From: Symsagittifera roscoffensis
Lineage: Eukaryota > Xenacoelomorpha > Acoela > Convolutidae
DNA length: 64,000 nucleotides
Direction: 5' to 3'
NCBI RefSeq assembly: GCF_963678635.1
Contig: NC_087062.1
Span: 75,446,349 to 75,510,348 of the forward strand
Of the stretch, positions 30,334 through 40,811 are shown in pieces; position 1 is the first letter of the stretch, and each line of letters starts with the position of its first letter. The position numbers and the translations under genes are program-made. The notes beneath the pieces were generated by a model that worked only from the letters and a program-made list of their open reading frames with translations, was not told the origin of the DNA and ran no database searches.

Positions 30334-30394
30334 TTGTGCGTGGAGATCACATTTGTTTCTGAGTCAGGCGCTTTAACCACTCGGGCTTGCCTGG
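30334..30394 (-). pseudogene. tRNA fragment lacking T-arm and 3' acceptor
   Basis: Spacer 'gaaaacagctg' runs straight into the variable arm (gtgcgtggagatcac). Same junction recurs at 39755, 41542 and 43328. Confidence 0.65.
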
Positions 30395-30593
30395 TGCCAA
30401 CGGTTGAAATTCTCAACAAAAATCGCTTTTGTATTTCAGTGTAAAGTGTATATCATAAAATCAAAAATTGATAAAGAACTTCTGTTCTTTTTCTTCAAAA
30501 AACATACAGTGCAATATTTTGAAAAGCAAAAGAAATCGGACGCAAATATGCATTTACAGCAATCTAAAGATCAGCTTTTTTGCCAGTATAAAA

Positions 30594-30675
30594 AGCAAAC
30601 AGAAGGATTCGGACCTGCAAGCGAAGACCACATCTGATTTTAAGTCCGACGCCTTAACTATTCGGCCATGACTGC
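30594..30675 (-). pseudogene. tRNA-like, anticodon TAA (B3)
   Basis: Near-identical to 29070-29151. Confidence 0.5.
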
Positions 30676-30873
30676 TGCCAATAATGAAAAATCTGAAGAA
30701 AAATAGTTATTGTATTTCCATGCGATGCATATTGATATTTAAAAATTGATCAAATACTGTTGTTTTTTTTTGAAAAACAGACATCGAAAACAATTTTAAT
30801 CATCAAATAAAAAAGCCACGCACACGTGCATTTTTCAATAGTTTAAAATTCTACTCTTTTTGCCAGTACAAAG

Positions 30874-30955
30874 TGCAGCCAGCAGGATTCGAACCTGCTT
30901 CAAAAGATCACAAATTATTTTGAATCACACTCCTTAACCACTTGGCCATAGCTGC
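30874..30955 (-). pseudogene. tRNA-Ser-like, anticodon CAA (B1 body)
   Basis: Near copy of 29280-29361; loop TTCAAAA, T-arm canonical. Confidence 0.48.
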
Positions 30956-31169
30956 TACCAACAATTCAAAACCCAACAAAAATAGCCATTGTATTTTGGT
31001 GTAAAGTGTATATCTTGAATCTTAAAAGATGATTAAAAACAGCTGTTCTTTTTTTTTCAAAAAAAAGAGGTACCAAAAATTGCAAGTTTTTATAAAGCAA
31101 ATGAAAAAATCTGACGCGAGTACGCATTTTTCACCAACCTAAAATTCTGCCATTTCAGCCAGCGAGAGT

Positions 31170-31251
31170 CGCCGTCAGAAGGATTCGAACATGCGCGTAA
31201 AGATAACATCTGTTTTCGAGTCATACCGCTTAGACAGTAGGGCATGCCCAC
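31170..31251 (-). pseudogene. tRNA-Ser-like (CGA) (B2)
   Basis: Acceptor further mutated on both strands; loop CTCGAAA. Confidence 0.48.
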
Positions 31252-31460
31252 TGCCAACGATTCAAAATCTCAACAAAAATCGCGATTGTTTTCCAGTGTG
31301 AAGTGTATATGTTATATTTGAAAAATGATTGAAAACAGCTGTTCTTTTTTTCAAACAACAGATATCAAAATCGCCGAATTTCACAAAGCAAAAGAAAAAT
31401 TCTGAAGCGAAAACAAATTTTTCGCCGAACTAAAAATCTGCCATTTCAGCTAATGACAAT

Positions 31461-31542
31461 CGCAGACAGCATGATTCGACCTCGCGCGTGGAGTTCACAT
31501 CAGATTTCGAATCAGACGCCTTAAACACTCGGCCATGGCTGC
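31461..31542 (-). tRNA. tRNA-Ser-like (CGA) (B6)
   Basis: D-stem and acceptor 5' strand canonical with G73. Loop TTCGAAA; B box AGGTCGAATCA, so T-arm is damaged. Confidence 0.45.
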
Positions 31543-31748
31543 TGCAAATACAAAAAAATTCTTAAGAAAATAGCTATTGTATTTCCATGCGATATGTATA
31601 TTTAAATTTAAAAGCAGATTAAAAACAGCTGTTTTTTATTTTGACAAAACAGACATCGAAAAACAATTTTAAACAGCAAATAAAAAAATGCAACGCAAAA
31701 ATGCATTTTTCACCGATTTAAAAATCTACTCTTTTTGCCAGTAAAAAG

Positions 31749-31831
31749 TGTAGCAAGCAGTATTCGAACCTGCTCCCGCAAGATCATAACTGCTTTCGAA
31801 TCACACCCCTCAACCACTTGCCCGCAACTTC
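31749..31831 (-). pseudogene. tRNA-Ser-like (CGA) (B1)
   Basis: The 5' acceptor and D-stem are degraded (cttgcccgcaacttc). Confidence 0.48.
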
Positions 31832-32041
31832 TACCATTAAACCAACGTCTCAACAAAAATAGCCATTACATTTCAGTGTAAAGTGTATATTTTGAATCTT
31901 GAAAAATGATTCAAAACAGCGTTTTTTTTTCAAAAAAAGAGGTACCAAAAATCGCAAGTTTTTATAAAGCAAACGAAAAAATCTGACGCGAATACGCATT
32001 TTTCATCAACCTTAAGTTTTGCCATTTCAGCCAGAGTGAGT

Positions 32042-32123
32042 CGCCGCCAGCATGATTCGAACTTGTGCGTGGAGATCACATTTGTTTCCGAGTCAGACGC
32101 TTTAACCACTCGGGCTTGCCTGG
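32042..32123 (-). pseudogene. tRNA-Ser-like, loop CTCGGAA (B2)
   Basis: Nominal anticodon CGG; T-stem, D-stem and acceptor all mutated. Confidence 0.48.
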
Positions 32124-32327
32124 TGCCAACGGTTGAAAGTCTCATCAAAAATCGCTTTTGTATTCCAGTGTAAAGTGTATATCTTAAAATCAAAAATTGA
32201 TAAATAACTTCTGTTCTTTTTTCTTCAAAAAACAAACAAAAATTGCAATATTTTGAAAAGCAAAAAAAATTGGACGCAAATATGCATTTACAGCAATCTA
32301 AAGATCTGCTTTTTTGCCAGTATAAAT

Positions 32328-32409
32328 AGCAAACACAAGGATTCGGACCTGCAAGCGAAGACCATATCTGATTTTAAGTGCGACGCCTTAACTATTCGGC
32401 CATGACTGC
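32328..32409 (-). pseudogene. tRNA-like, anticodon TAA (B3)
   Basis: As 29070-29151 with changes in the acceptor-T junction and anticodon stem. Confidence 0.48.
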
Positions 32410-32611
32410 TGCCAATAATGAAAAATCTGACGAAAATAGCTATTGTATTTCCATGCGACATGTATATTTAAACTTAAAAATTGATTAAAAACAGCTGTTT
32501 TTTTTTGAAAAACAGATATCGAAAAACAATTTTAAACAGCAAATAAAAAAAAGCGAGGCAAATATGCATTTTTCACCAATTTAAAATTCTACTCTTTTTG
32601 CCAGTACAAAA

Positions 32612-32693
32612 TGCAGCCAGCAGGATTCGAACCTGTTTCGAAAGATCAAATCTTATTTCGAATCACACTTCTAGACCACTTGACCATCGCTGC
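32612..32693 (-). pseudogene. tRNA-Ser-like (CGA) (B1)
   Basis: Loop TTCGAAA; variable and anticodon arms degraded. Acceptor 3' strand and B box good. Confidence 0.46.
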
Positions 32694-32904
32694 TACCAAA
32701 AATTCAATGTCTCAGCAAAAATAGCTATTGTATTTCAGTGTAAAGTGTATAAAATTTAATCTTAAAAAATGATTAAAAACAGCGGTTTTTTTTCAAAAAA
32801 ATAGGTACCAAAAATCGCAAGTTTTTATAAAGCAAACGAACAAATCTGACGCAATTACGCATTTTTCACCAGCCTAAAAATCTGCCATTTCAGCCAGTGA
32901 GAGT

Positions 32905-32985
32905 CGCCGCCAGCAGGATTCCAACATGTGCGTGGAGATCACATTTGTTTTCAAGTCAGACGCCTTAACCAATCGGGCTGCCTGG
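32905..32985 (-). pseudogene. tRNA-Ser-like (TGA) (B2 body)
   Basis: Loop CTTGAAA; 81 nt; T-loop C56 lost. Confidence 0.47.
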
Positions 32986-33189
32986 TGCCAACGGTTGACA
33001 TTCTCAATAGAAATCACTTTTCTATTTCCGTGCAAAGTGTATATCTTAAATTCAAAAATTGATAAGAACGTCTGTTTTTTTTGCTTCAAAAACTTACAAA
33101 AAGTGCAATATTTCGAAAAGCAAAAAAAATCTGTCGCGAACACGCATTTTTCACCAACCTAAAACTTTGCAATTTCAGCCAGTGTGAGT

Positions 33190-33271
33190 CGCCGCCAGCT
33201 GGATTCGAACATGTGCGTGGAGATCACATTTGTTTTCGAATCAGACAATTCAACCACTCGGGCATGCCTGG
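33190..33271 (-). pseudogene. tRNA-Ser-like (CGA) (B2)
   Basis: Loop TTCGAAA; D-stem broken (acaattcaacc). Confidence 0.48.
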
Positions 33272-33473
33272 TGCCAACGGTTGAAAGACTCAACAAAAAT
33301 GTCTTTTGCATTTCAGTTTAAAGTGTATATCTTAAATTCAAAAATTGATGAAGAACATCTGTTCTTTTTTCTTCATAAAAACATACAAAAAGTGCAATAT
33401 TTTCAAAAGCAAAAAAATCGGAAGCAAATAAGCATTTTCAGCAATCTAAAGATCAGCTTTTTGCCAGTACAAA

Positions 33474-33555
33474 AGCAAACAGAAGGATTCGAATCTGCAA
33501 GCGAAGACTACATCTGATTTTAAACCAGACGCCTTAACTATTCGGCCATGACTGC
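33474..33555 (-). pseudogene. tRNA-like, anticodon TAA (B3)
   Basis: Loop TTTAAAA; anticodon stem weakened; A box GAATAG variant. Confidence 0.48.
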
Positions 33556-33758
33556 TGCCAATAATATAAAATCTGAAGAAAAAACCTATTGTATTTCCAT
33601 GCGACATGTAAATTTATATTTAAAATTTGCTTAAAAACAGCAGTTTTTTTTGAAATAAACAGACATCGAAAAACAATTTTAAACAGCAAATAAAAAAATG
33701 CGAGGCAAATATGAATTTTTCACCAATTTAAAATTCTACTTTTTTTGCCAGTACAAAA

Positions 33759-33840
33759 TGCAGCCAGCACGATTCGAACCTGCTTCGAAAGATCACATCT
33801 TGTTTAGAATCACACTCCTAGACCACTTGGCCATAGCTGC
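33759..33840 (-). pseudogene. tRNA-Ser-like, anticodon CTA (B1 body)
   Basis: Loop TTCTAAA would give CTA, complementary to the amber codon TAG. The duplicate at 36942-37022 has CAA. Anticodon stem is poorly paired, so suppressor function is unlikely. Confidence 0.5.
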
Positions 33841-34051
33841 TAAGAAAAACTCAATGTCTCAGCAAAAATAGCTATGGTATTTCAGTGTAAAGTGTATATA
33901 TTTAATCTTAAAAAATGATTAAGAACAGCGTTTTTTTTTTCAAAAAAATAGGTACCAAAAATCGCAAGTTTTTATAAAGCAAACGAAAAAATCTGACGCA
34001 AATACGCATTTTTCACCAGCCTAAAAATCTGCAATTTCAGCCAGTGAGAGT

Positions 34052-34133
34052 CGCCGCCAGCAGGATTCGAACATTTGCGTGGAGATCACATTTGTTTTCG
34101 AGTCAGACGCCTTAACCAATCGGGCATGCCTGG
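34052..34133 (-). pseudogene. tRNA-Ser-like (CGA) (B2)
   Basis: Loop CTCGAAA; T-stem GCAAATG damaged; C10. Confidence 0.48.
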
Positions 34134-34339
34134 TGCCAACGGTTCAAATTCTCAATAGAAATCGCTTTTCTATTTCCGTGCAAATTGTATATCTTAAATT
34201 CAAAAATTGATAAAGAACGTCTGTTCTTTTTGCTTCAAAAAACATACAAAAAGTGCAATATTTCGAAAAGCAAAAAAAATCCGTCGCGAACACGCATTTT
34301 TCACCAACCTAAATCTTTGCAATTTCAGCCAGTGTGAGT

Positions 34340-34421
34340 CGCCGCCAGCTGGATTCGAACATTTGCGTGGAGGTCACATTTGTTTTCGAATCAGACGATT
34401 CAACCACTCGGGCATGCCTGG
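34340..34421 (-). pseudogene. tRNA-Ser-like (CGA) (B2)
   Basis: Loop TTCGAAA; T-stem and D-stem damaged (gacgattcaacc). Confidence 0.48.
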
Positions 34422-34625
34422 TGCCAACGGCTGAAAGTCTCAACAAAAATGGCTTTTGTATTTCAGTGTAAAGTGTATATCTTAAACTCAAAAATTGATA
34501 AAGAACATCTGTTCTTTTTTCCTCATAAAAACATACAAAAAGTGCAATATTTTGAAAAGCAAAAAAATCGGACGCAAATAGGCATTTTCAGCAATCTAAA
34601 GATCTGCTTTTTTGCCAGTACAAAT

Positions 34626-34707
34626 AGCAAACAGAAGGATTCGAATCTGCAAGCGAAGACCACATCTGATTTTAAACCAGACGCCTTAACTATTCGGCCA
34701 TGACTGC
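34626..34707 (-). pseudogene. tRNA-like, anticodon TAA (B3)
   Basis: Loop TTTAAAA; as 33474-33555. Confidence 0.48.
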
Positions 34708-34909
34708 TGCCAATAATATAAAATCTGAAGAAAAAACTGATTGTATTTCCATGCGACATGTAAATTTATATTTAAAAATTGCTTAAAACAGCAGTTTTTT
34801 TGAAAAAAAACAGAAATCGAAAAACATTTTTAAACAGCAAATAAAAAATTGTGACGCAAGTATGCTTTTTTCACCAATTTAAAATTCTACTATTTTTGCA
34901 AGTACAAAG

Positions 34910-34992
34910 CGGAGCTAGCAGGATTCGAAACTGCTCCGACAAGATCACAACAAGTTTCGAGTCACACTACTTAACCACTTGGCCAAAGCTGC
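34910..34992 (-). pseudogene. tRNA-Ser-like (CGA) (B1)
   Basis: Loop CTCGAAA; acceptor and T-stem mutated. Confidence 0.46.
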
Positions 34993-35232
34993 TAACAACA
35001 TTGCTATGTCTCAAAAAACTAGCCATTGTAATTCAGTGTAAAGTGTATATCTTGAATCTTAAAAAATGATTAAAAACAATTGTTCTCCTTTTTTTTTAAA
35101 AATAGGTACCAAAATTCGCAAATTTTCACAAAGCAAAAGAAAAACTCCTAAAAATCTTGTACCAAAAATCGCAAGTTTTTATAATACGCACTTTTCAGCA
35201 ATCTTGAAATCTGCTATTTTGACAGTGTCAAT

Positions 35233-35314
35233 TTCAGCCAGCAGGATTCGAACCTACGCGAAAGTATCACATCTGACATTGAGTTGGACGCCTTAACCAC
35301 TTGGTCATGGCTGC
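35233..35314 (-). pseudogene. tRNA-like, anticodon CAA (B4)
   Basis: Loop CTCAATG; anticodon stem partly broken. A73 and A72; acceptor 5' strand GCAGCCA. Confidence 0.46.
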
Positions 35315-35530
35315 TACCAAAAATGCAGCATCTCAACATAAATAGCAATTGTGTTTCAGTGTAACCTGTATATCTTGAATCTTAGAAAATGATTAAAACA
35401 GCTGTTTTTTTTTTCAAAAAAAAATAGGTACCAAAAATCGCAAGTTTTTATAAAGCAAACGAAAAAAAACTGACGCGAATACAGATCTTTCATCAACTTA
35501 AAAATCTGCCATTGCAGCCAATGACAACCG

Positions 35531-35571
35531 CTGATTTCAAGTCAGACGCCTTAACACTCGGCCATGGCTGC
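35531..35571 (-). pseudogene. tRNA-Ser 5'-half fragment (TGA)
   Basis: Acceptor 5' strand, D-arm and anticodon loop CTTGAAA remain; variable arm, T-arm and 3' acceptor are deleted. Recurs at 38768, 39329, 41116 and 42902. Confidence 0.65.
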
Positions 35572-35748
35572 TGCTAATAATTGAAAATCTGAAAAAAAAA
35601 CTATTTAATTTCCATGCGACATGTACATTATATTTAAAAATTGATTGAAAACTGATGCTTTTTTTGAAAAAACTGATATCGTAAAACAATGCGACGCAAA
35701 TGTGCATTTTCACCAATTTAAAAATCTACTCCTTCTACCAGTACAAAG

Positions 35749-35831
35749 TGCAGCCAGGAGGATATGAACCTGCTCCGACAAGATCTCATCTGATTTTGAA
35801 TCACACTCCTTAACCACTTGGCCATAGCTGC
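35749..35831 (-). pseudogene. tRNA-Ser-like, anticodon CAA (B1 body)
   Basis: Loop TTCAAAA; B box GGTTCATATCC; duplicate at 38987 keeps CGA. Confidence 0.48.
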
Positions 35832-36072
35832 TACAAAAAATATAACATCTCAACAAAAATAGCATTTGTATTTCAGTGTAAAGTGTATATCTTTAATCTT
35901 AGAAAATGATTAAAAACACCTGTTTTTTGTTTTAAAAAAATAGGTACCAAAAATCGCAAGTTTTAAAAAAATAGGTACCAAAAATCGCAAGTTTTTATAG
36001 TGCAAACGGAAAAATCGGACGCAAATAAGCATTTTCAGCAATCTTGAACCCTGCTATTTTGACAGTGTCAAT

Positions 36073-36155
36073 TTCAGCCAGCAGGATACGAACCTGCTCC
36101 GACAACATCTCATCTGATTTCGATCCACCTTCCTTAACCACTTGGCCATAGCTGC
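36073..36155 (-). pseudogene. tRNA-Ser-like (CGA), B4/B1 hybrid
   Basis: The acceptor 3' side resembles B4 ('tttcagcca'), the rest B1. Loop ATCGAAA. Confidence 0.46.
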
Positions 36156-36363
36156 TTACAAAAATTAAACATCTCAACAAAAATAGCCATTGTATTTCAG
36201 TGAAAAGTGTACATCTTGAACCTTATAAAATGACTAAAAACAGCGGTTTTTTTTTAAAAAAATAGGTACCAAAAATAACAAGTTTTTATTAAAAAAACGA
36301 AAAAACTGACACGAATATGCATTTTTACCAACCTATAATTTTGCCATTTCAGCCAGTGTGAGT

Positions 36364-36445
36364 CGCCGCCAGCAGGATTCGAACTTGTGCGTGGAGATCA
36401 CATTCGTTTTCGAGTCAGACGCCTCAACCACTCGGGCATGTCTAG
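36364..36445 (-). pseudogene. tRNA-Ser-like (CGA) (B2)
   Basis: Loop CTCGAAA; C10; 5' acceptor CTAGACA; T-stem CAAG/CCTG partly paired. Confidence 0.5.
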
Positions 36446-36654
36446 TGCCAACGATTGAAAGTCTCAACAACAACAAAAATTGCTTTTGTATTTCAGTGTA
36501 AAGTGTATATCTTAAATTCAAAAATTGATAAAGAACATCTGTTCTTTTTTCTTCATAAAAACATACAAAAAGTGCAATATTTTCAAAAGCAAAAAAATCG
36601 GAAGCAAAAAAGCATTTTCAGCAATCTAAAGATCAGCTTTTTTGCCAGTACAAA

Positions 36655-36736
36655 AGCAAACAGAAGGATTCGAATCTGCAAGCGAAGACTACATCTGATT
36701 TTAAACCAGACGCCTTAACTATTCGGCCATGACTGC
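36655..36736 (-). pseudogene. tRNA-like, anticodon TAA (B3)
   Basis: Copy of 33474-33555. Confidence 0.48.
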
Positions 36737-36941
36737 TGCCAATAATATAAAATCTGAAGAAAAAACCTATTGTTTTTCCATGCGACATGTAAATTTATAT
36801 TTAAAATTTGCTTAAAAACAGCAGTTTTTTTTGAAAAAAAAACAGACATCGAAAAACAATTTTAAACAGCAAATAAAAAAATGCGAGGCAAATATGCATT
36901 TTTCACCAATTTAAAATTCTACTCTTTTTGCCAGTACAAAA

Positions 36942-37022
36942 TGCAGCCAGCACGATTCGAACTGCTTCGAAAGATCACATCTTGTTTTGAATCACACTCC
37001 TAGACCACTTGGCCATAGCTGC
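36942..37022 (-). pseudogene. tRNA-Ser-like, anticodon CAA (B1 body)
   Basis: Copy of 33759-33840 with CAA in place of CTA and one T-stem base lost. Confidence 0.48.
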
Positions 37023-37233
37023 TAAGAAAAAATCAATGTCTCAGCAAAAATAGCTATGGTATTTCAGTGTAAAGTGTATATCTTTAATCTTAAAAAATGA
37101 TTAAGAACAGCGGTTTTTTTTTCGAAAAAATAGGTACCAAAAATCGCAAGTTTTTATAAAGCAAACGAAAAAATCTGACGCAAATACGCATTTTTCACCA
37201 GCCTAAAAACCTGCAATTTCAGCCAGTGAGAGT

Positions 37234-37315
37234 CGCCGCCAGCAGGATTCGAACATTTGCGTGGAGATCACATTTGTTTTCGAGTCAGACGCCTTAACCA
37301 ATCGGGCATGCCTGG
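37234..37315 (-). pseudogene. tRNA-Ser-like (CGA) (B2)
   Basis: Copy of 34052-34133. Confidence 0.48.
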
Positions 37316-37521
37316 TGCCAACGGTTGAAGTTCTCAATAGAAATTGCTTTTCTTTTTCCGTGCAAATTGTATATCTTAAATTCAAAAATTGATAAAGAAC
37401 GTGTGTTCTTTTTGCTTCAAAAAACATACAAAAAGTGCAATATTTCGAAAAGCAAAAAAAATCTGTCGCGAACACGCATTTTTCACCAACCTAAAACTTT
37501 GCAATTTCAGCCAGTGTGAGT

Positions 37522-37603
37522 CGCCGCCAGCTGGATTCGAACATTTGCGTGGAGGTCACATTTGTTTTCGAATCAGACGATTCAACCACTCGGGCATGCC
37601 TGG
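37522..37603 (-). pseudogene. tRNA-Ser-like (CGA) (B2)
   Basis: Copy of 34340-34421. Confidence 0.48.
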
Positions 37604-37808
37604 TGCCAACGGCTGAAAGTCTCAACAAAAATGGCTTTTGTATTTCAGTGTAAAGTGTATATCTTAAATTCAAAAATTGATAAAGAACATCTGTTCTTTT
37701 TTCTTCATAAAAACATACAAAAAGTGCAATATTTTGAAAAGCAAAAAAAATCGGACGCAAAAAAGCATTTTCGGCAATCTAAAGATCTGCTTTTTTGCCA
37801 GTACAAAT

Positions 37809-37890
37809 AGCAAACAGAAGGATTCGAATCTGCAAGCGAAGACCACATCTGATTTTAAACGAGACGCCTTAACTATTCGGCCATGACTGC
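37809..37890 (-). pseudogene. tRNA-like, anticodon TAA (B3)
   Basis: Copy of 34626-34707; one change in the anticodon stem (aaacgag). Confidence 0.48.
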
Positions 37891-38094
37891 TGCCAATACT
37901 ATAAAATCTGAAGAAAAAACTTATTGTATTTCCATGCGACATGTAAATTTATATTTAAAAATTGCTTAAAACAGCAGTTTTTTTGAAAAAAAAAACAGAA
38001 ATCGAAAAACCTTTTTAAACAGCAAATAAAAAATTGTGACGCAAATATGCTTTTTTCACCAATTTAAAATTCTACTATTTTTGCAAGTACAAAG

Positions 38095-38177
38095 CGGAGC
38101 TAGCAGGATTCGAAACTGCTCCGACAAGATCACAACAAGTTTCGAGTCACACTACTTAACCACTTGGCCAAAGCTGC
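38095..38177 (-). pseudogene. tRNA-Ser-like (CGA) (B1)
   Basis: Copy of 34910-34992. Confidence 0.46.
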
Positions 38178-38469
38178 TAACAACATTGCTATGTTTCAAA
38201 AAACTAGCCATTGTAATTCAGTGTAAAGTGTATATCTTGAATCTTAAAAAATGATTAAAAACAATTGTTCTCCTTTTTTTTAAAAAATAGGTACCAAAAT
38301 TCGCAAATTTTCACAAAGCAAAAGAAAAACTCTGACGCGAAAATGAACTTTTCACCATCCTAAAAATCTTGTACCAAAATTTGCAAGTTTTTATAATGCA
38401 AACGAAAAAATAGTACGCAAATACGCACTTTTCAGCAATCTTGAAATCTGCGATTTTGACAGTGTCAAT

Positions 38470-38551
38470 TTCAGCCAGCAGGATTCGAACCTACGCGAAA
38501 GTTTCACATCTGACGTTGAGTTAGACGCCTTAACCCCTTGGCCATGGCTGC
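38470..38551 (-). pseudogene. tRNA-like, anticodon CAA (B4)
   Basis: Copy of 35233-35314; loop CTCAACG. Confidence 0.46.
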
Positions 38552-38767
38552 TACCAAAAATGCAGCATCTCAACAGAAATAGCAATTGTGTTTCAGTGTA
38601 AACTGTATATCTTGAATCTTAGAAAATGATTAAAACAGCTGTTTTTTTTTTCAAAAAAAAATAGGTACCAAAAATCGCAAGTTTTTATAAAGCAAACGAA
38701 AAAAAACTGACGCGAATACAGATCTTTCATCAACTTAAAAATCTGCCATTGCAGCCAATGACAACCG

Positions 38768-38808
38768 CTGATTTCAAGTCAGACGCCTTAACACTCGGCC
38801 ATGGCTGC
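38768..38808 (-). pseudogene. tRNA-Ser 5'-half fragment (TGA)
   Basis: Copy of 35531-35571. Confidence 0.65.
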
Positions 38809-38986
38809 TGCTAATAATTGAAAATCTGAAAAAAAAACATTTAATATCCATGCGACATGTACATTATATTTAAAAATTGATTGAAAACTGATGCTTTTTT
38901 TTGAAAAAAACTGATATCGTAAAACAATGCGACGCAAATGTGCATTTTCACCAATTTAAAAATCTACTCCTTCTACCAGTACAAGG

Positions 38987-39069
38987 TGCAGCCAGGAGGA
39001 TATGAACTTGCTCCGACAAGATCTCATCTGATTTCGAATCACACTCCTTAACCACTTGGCCATAGCTGC
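38987..39069 (-). pseudogene. tRNA-Ser-like (CGA) (B1)
   Basis: Loop TTCGAAA; B box AGTTCATATCC. Copy of 35749-35831 with the CGA state. Confidence 0.48.
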
Positions 39070-39328
39070 TACAAAAAATATAACATCTCAACAAAAATAG
39101 CATTTGTATTTCAGTGTAAACTGTATATCTTGAATCTTAGAAAATGTCTAGTGCCAACGATTGAAAGTCTCAACAAAAATCGCTTTTGTATTTCAGTGTA
39201 AACTGTATATCTTGAAACTTAGAAAATGCACTTTTTACCAAAGTTTTTACAGAGCAAACGAAAAAAACTGACGCGAATACGGATCTTTCAACAACTTAAA
39301 AATCTGCCATTGCAGCCAATGACAACCG

Positions 39329-39369
39329 CTGATTTCAAGTCAGACGCCTTAACACTCGGCCATGACTGC
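39329..39369 (-). pseudogene. tRNA-Ser 5'-half fragment (TGA)
   Basis: As 35531-35571; acceptor strand reads GCAGTCA. Confidence 0.65.
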
Positions 39370-39579
39370 TGCTAATAATTGCAAAACTGAAGAAAATAGC
39401 TATTTAATTTCCATGCGACATGTATAGTAATTTAGAAATTGATTGAAAACTGATGTTTATTTTTTGAAAAAAAAAGCAGATATCGAAAAATAATTTTAAA
39501 CAGCAAATAAAAAAAGCGACGCAAATGTGCATTTTAAAAATCACCAATTTAAAAATCTTCTCCTTTTACCAGTATAAAG

Positions 39580-39662
39580 TGCAGCCAGCAGGCTTCTAAC
39601 CTGCTCCGACAAGATCACATCTGATTTCGAATCCCACTCCTTTACCACTTGGCCATCGCTGC
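39580..39662 (-). pseudogene. tRNA-Ser-like (CGA) (B1)
   Basis: Acceptor 3' strand, T-stem and loop TTCGAAA good; T-loop TTAGAAG loses C56. Confidence 0.5.
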
Positions 39663-39754
39663 TACCAAAAATTCAACGTCTCAACAAAAATAGCAATTGT
39701 GTTTCAGTGTAAACTGTATATCTTGAATCTTAGAAAATGATTGAAAACAGCTGT

Positions 39755-39815
39755 TTGTGCGTGGAGATCACATTTGTTTTCGAGTCAGACGCCTCAACCA
39801 TTCGGGCATGTCTAG
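39755..39815 (-). pseudogene. tRNA fragment lacking T-arm
   Basis: Same junction as 30334-30394; loop CTCGAAA kept. Confidence 0.65.
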
Positions 39816-40002
39816 TGCCAACGATTGAAAGTCTCAACAAAAATCGCTTTTGTATTTCAGTGTAAACTGTATATCTTGAAACTTAGAAAATGATTGAAAA
39901 CAGCTGTTTTTTGTTTTAAAAAAAAAAAAATGTACCCAAAACCGCAAGTTTGTATAAAGGAAACGAAAAAATCTGACGCGAATACGGATCTTTCATCAAC
40001 TT

Positions 40003-40007
40003 AAAAA
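40003..40007 (-). terminator. Pol III T5 terminator for 40032-40113
   Basis: T5 in the transcript, about 24 nt past G73. Confidence 0.6.
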
Positions 40008-40031
40008 TCTTCCATTGCAACACGTGACAAT

Positions 40032-40113
40032 CGCAGCCAGCAGGATTCGAACCTGCGCGTGAAGATCACATCTGATTTCGACTCAGACGCCTTAACCACT
40101 CGGCCATGGCTGC
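40032..40113 (-). tRNA. tRNA-Ser (CGA) (B6)
   Basis: Acceptor 7/7, G73, canonical D-stem, anticodon stem 5/5, T-stem 5/5 and B box GGTTCGAATCC. Loop GTCGAAA differs from consensus only at position 32. Decodes TCG. Confidence 0.82.
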
Positions 40114-40353
40114 TGCAAACAAAAAAAAACTTCAAGAAAATAGTTTTTGTATTTCCCTACGACATGTATTTTTAAATTTAAAAATTTATCAAAAACAGCT
40201 GTTGTTTTTTGAAAAAACAGATATCCAAAAACTATTTTAAACGGCAAATAAAAAAGCGACGCAACTATGCTTTTTTCAACAAATTAAAAATCTACTCTTT
40301 TTGCCAGTACAAAGTGTAAGATCGAAAATTCTGCCACTCTTGCTAATACGTAT

Positions 40354-40435
40354 TGCATCCAGCAGGATTCAAAGCTGGGCTTGAGGATCACATTTGATGT
40401 TTAGTTAGACGCCTTATCCACTCGGCCATGGCTGC
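40354..40435 (-). pseudogene. tRNA-Ser-like, anticodon AAA (class A body)
   Basis: A class A unit and spacer inside class B. Loop CTAAACA; T-stem and acceptor mutated. Confidence 0.5.
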
Positions 40436-40644
40436 TTAGAATGAATCAGAATCTCAACAAAATAGGAATTGTATTTCAAGATAAAAGTATGTGTTAATTT
40501 GAAAAACTTAGTTCAACTCGACAAATCCTTTTTTTTTCAAAAAGCAGACACCAAAAACCGCAATAAATCAATATTCGAAGCAAATCTGAGAAAAAAAAAC
40601 TTTATTGTCCCATCTAAAAGTCCGTCACTTTTGCTCGTACGAAT

Positions 40645-40727
40645 CGCAGCCAGTAGGATTCAAACCTGCTCCGACAACTTTACATCTCATTTCTATTCAC
40701 ACTCCTTAACCTTTTTGCCATAGCAAC
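40645..40727 (-). pseudogene. tRNA-Ser-like (AGA), class A/C mixed
   Basis: Acceptor 3' strand from class A; D-arm and 5' end resemble class C (tttttgccatagca). Loop ATAGAAA. Confidence 0.48.
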
Positions 40728-40811
40728 GTCTCAAGTAAAATAGCCATTGTATTTCAGTGTAAATTGTATATCTTGAACCTTAAAAAGGATTAAAAACAGC
40801 AGATTTCCATA

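Larger units (their letters stand above)
33311..35900 (-). repeat. 3.2-kb-spaced duplication, copy 1
   Basis: Matches 36491-39143 at offset 3180-3238 bp, with the same order of B3, B1, B2, B2, B3, B1, B4, TGA-fragment and B1 units. A local difference of about 55 bp lies near 35140-35180. Confidence 0.85.
36491..39143 (-). repeat. 3.2-kb-spaced duplication, copy 2
   Basis: Second copy of 33311-35900. Confidence 0.85.

Noticed and set aside
34380-34703. Plus-strand ORF of 107 aa and others containing 'SRIRTC' or 'AGFEPA'
   Set aside because: These peptides are the antisense translation of the T-arm; the ORFs simply span one repeat unit and end at random.
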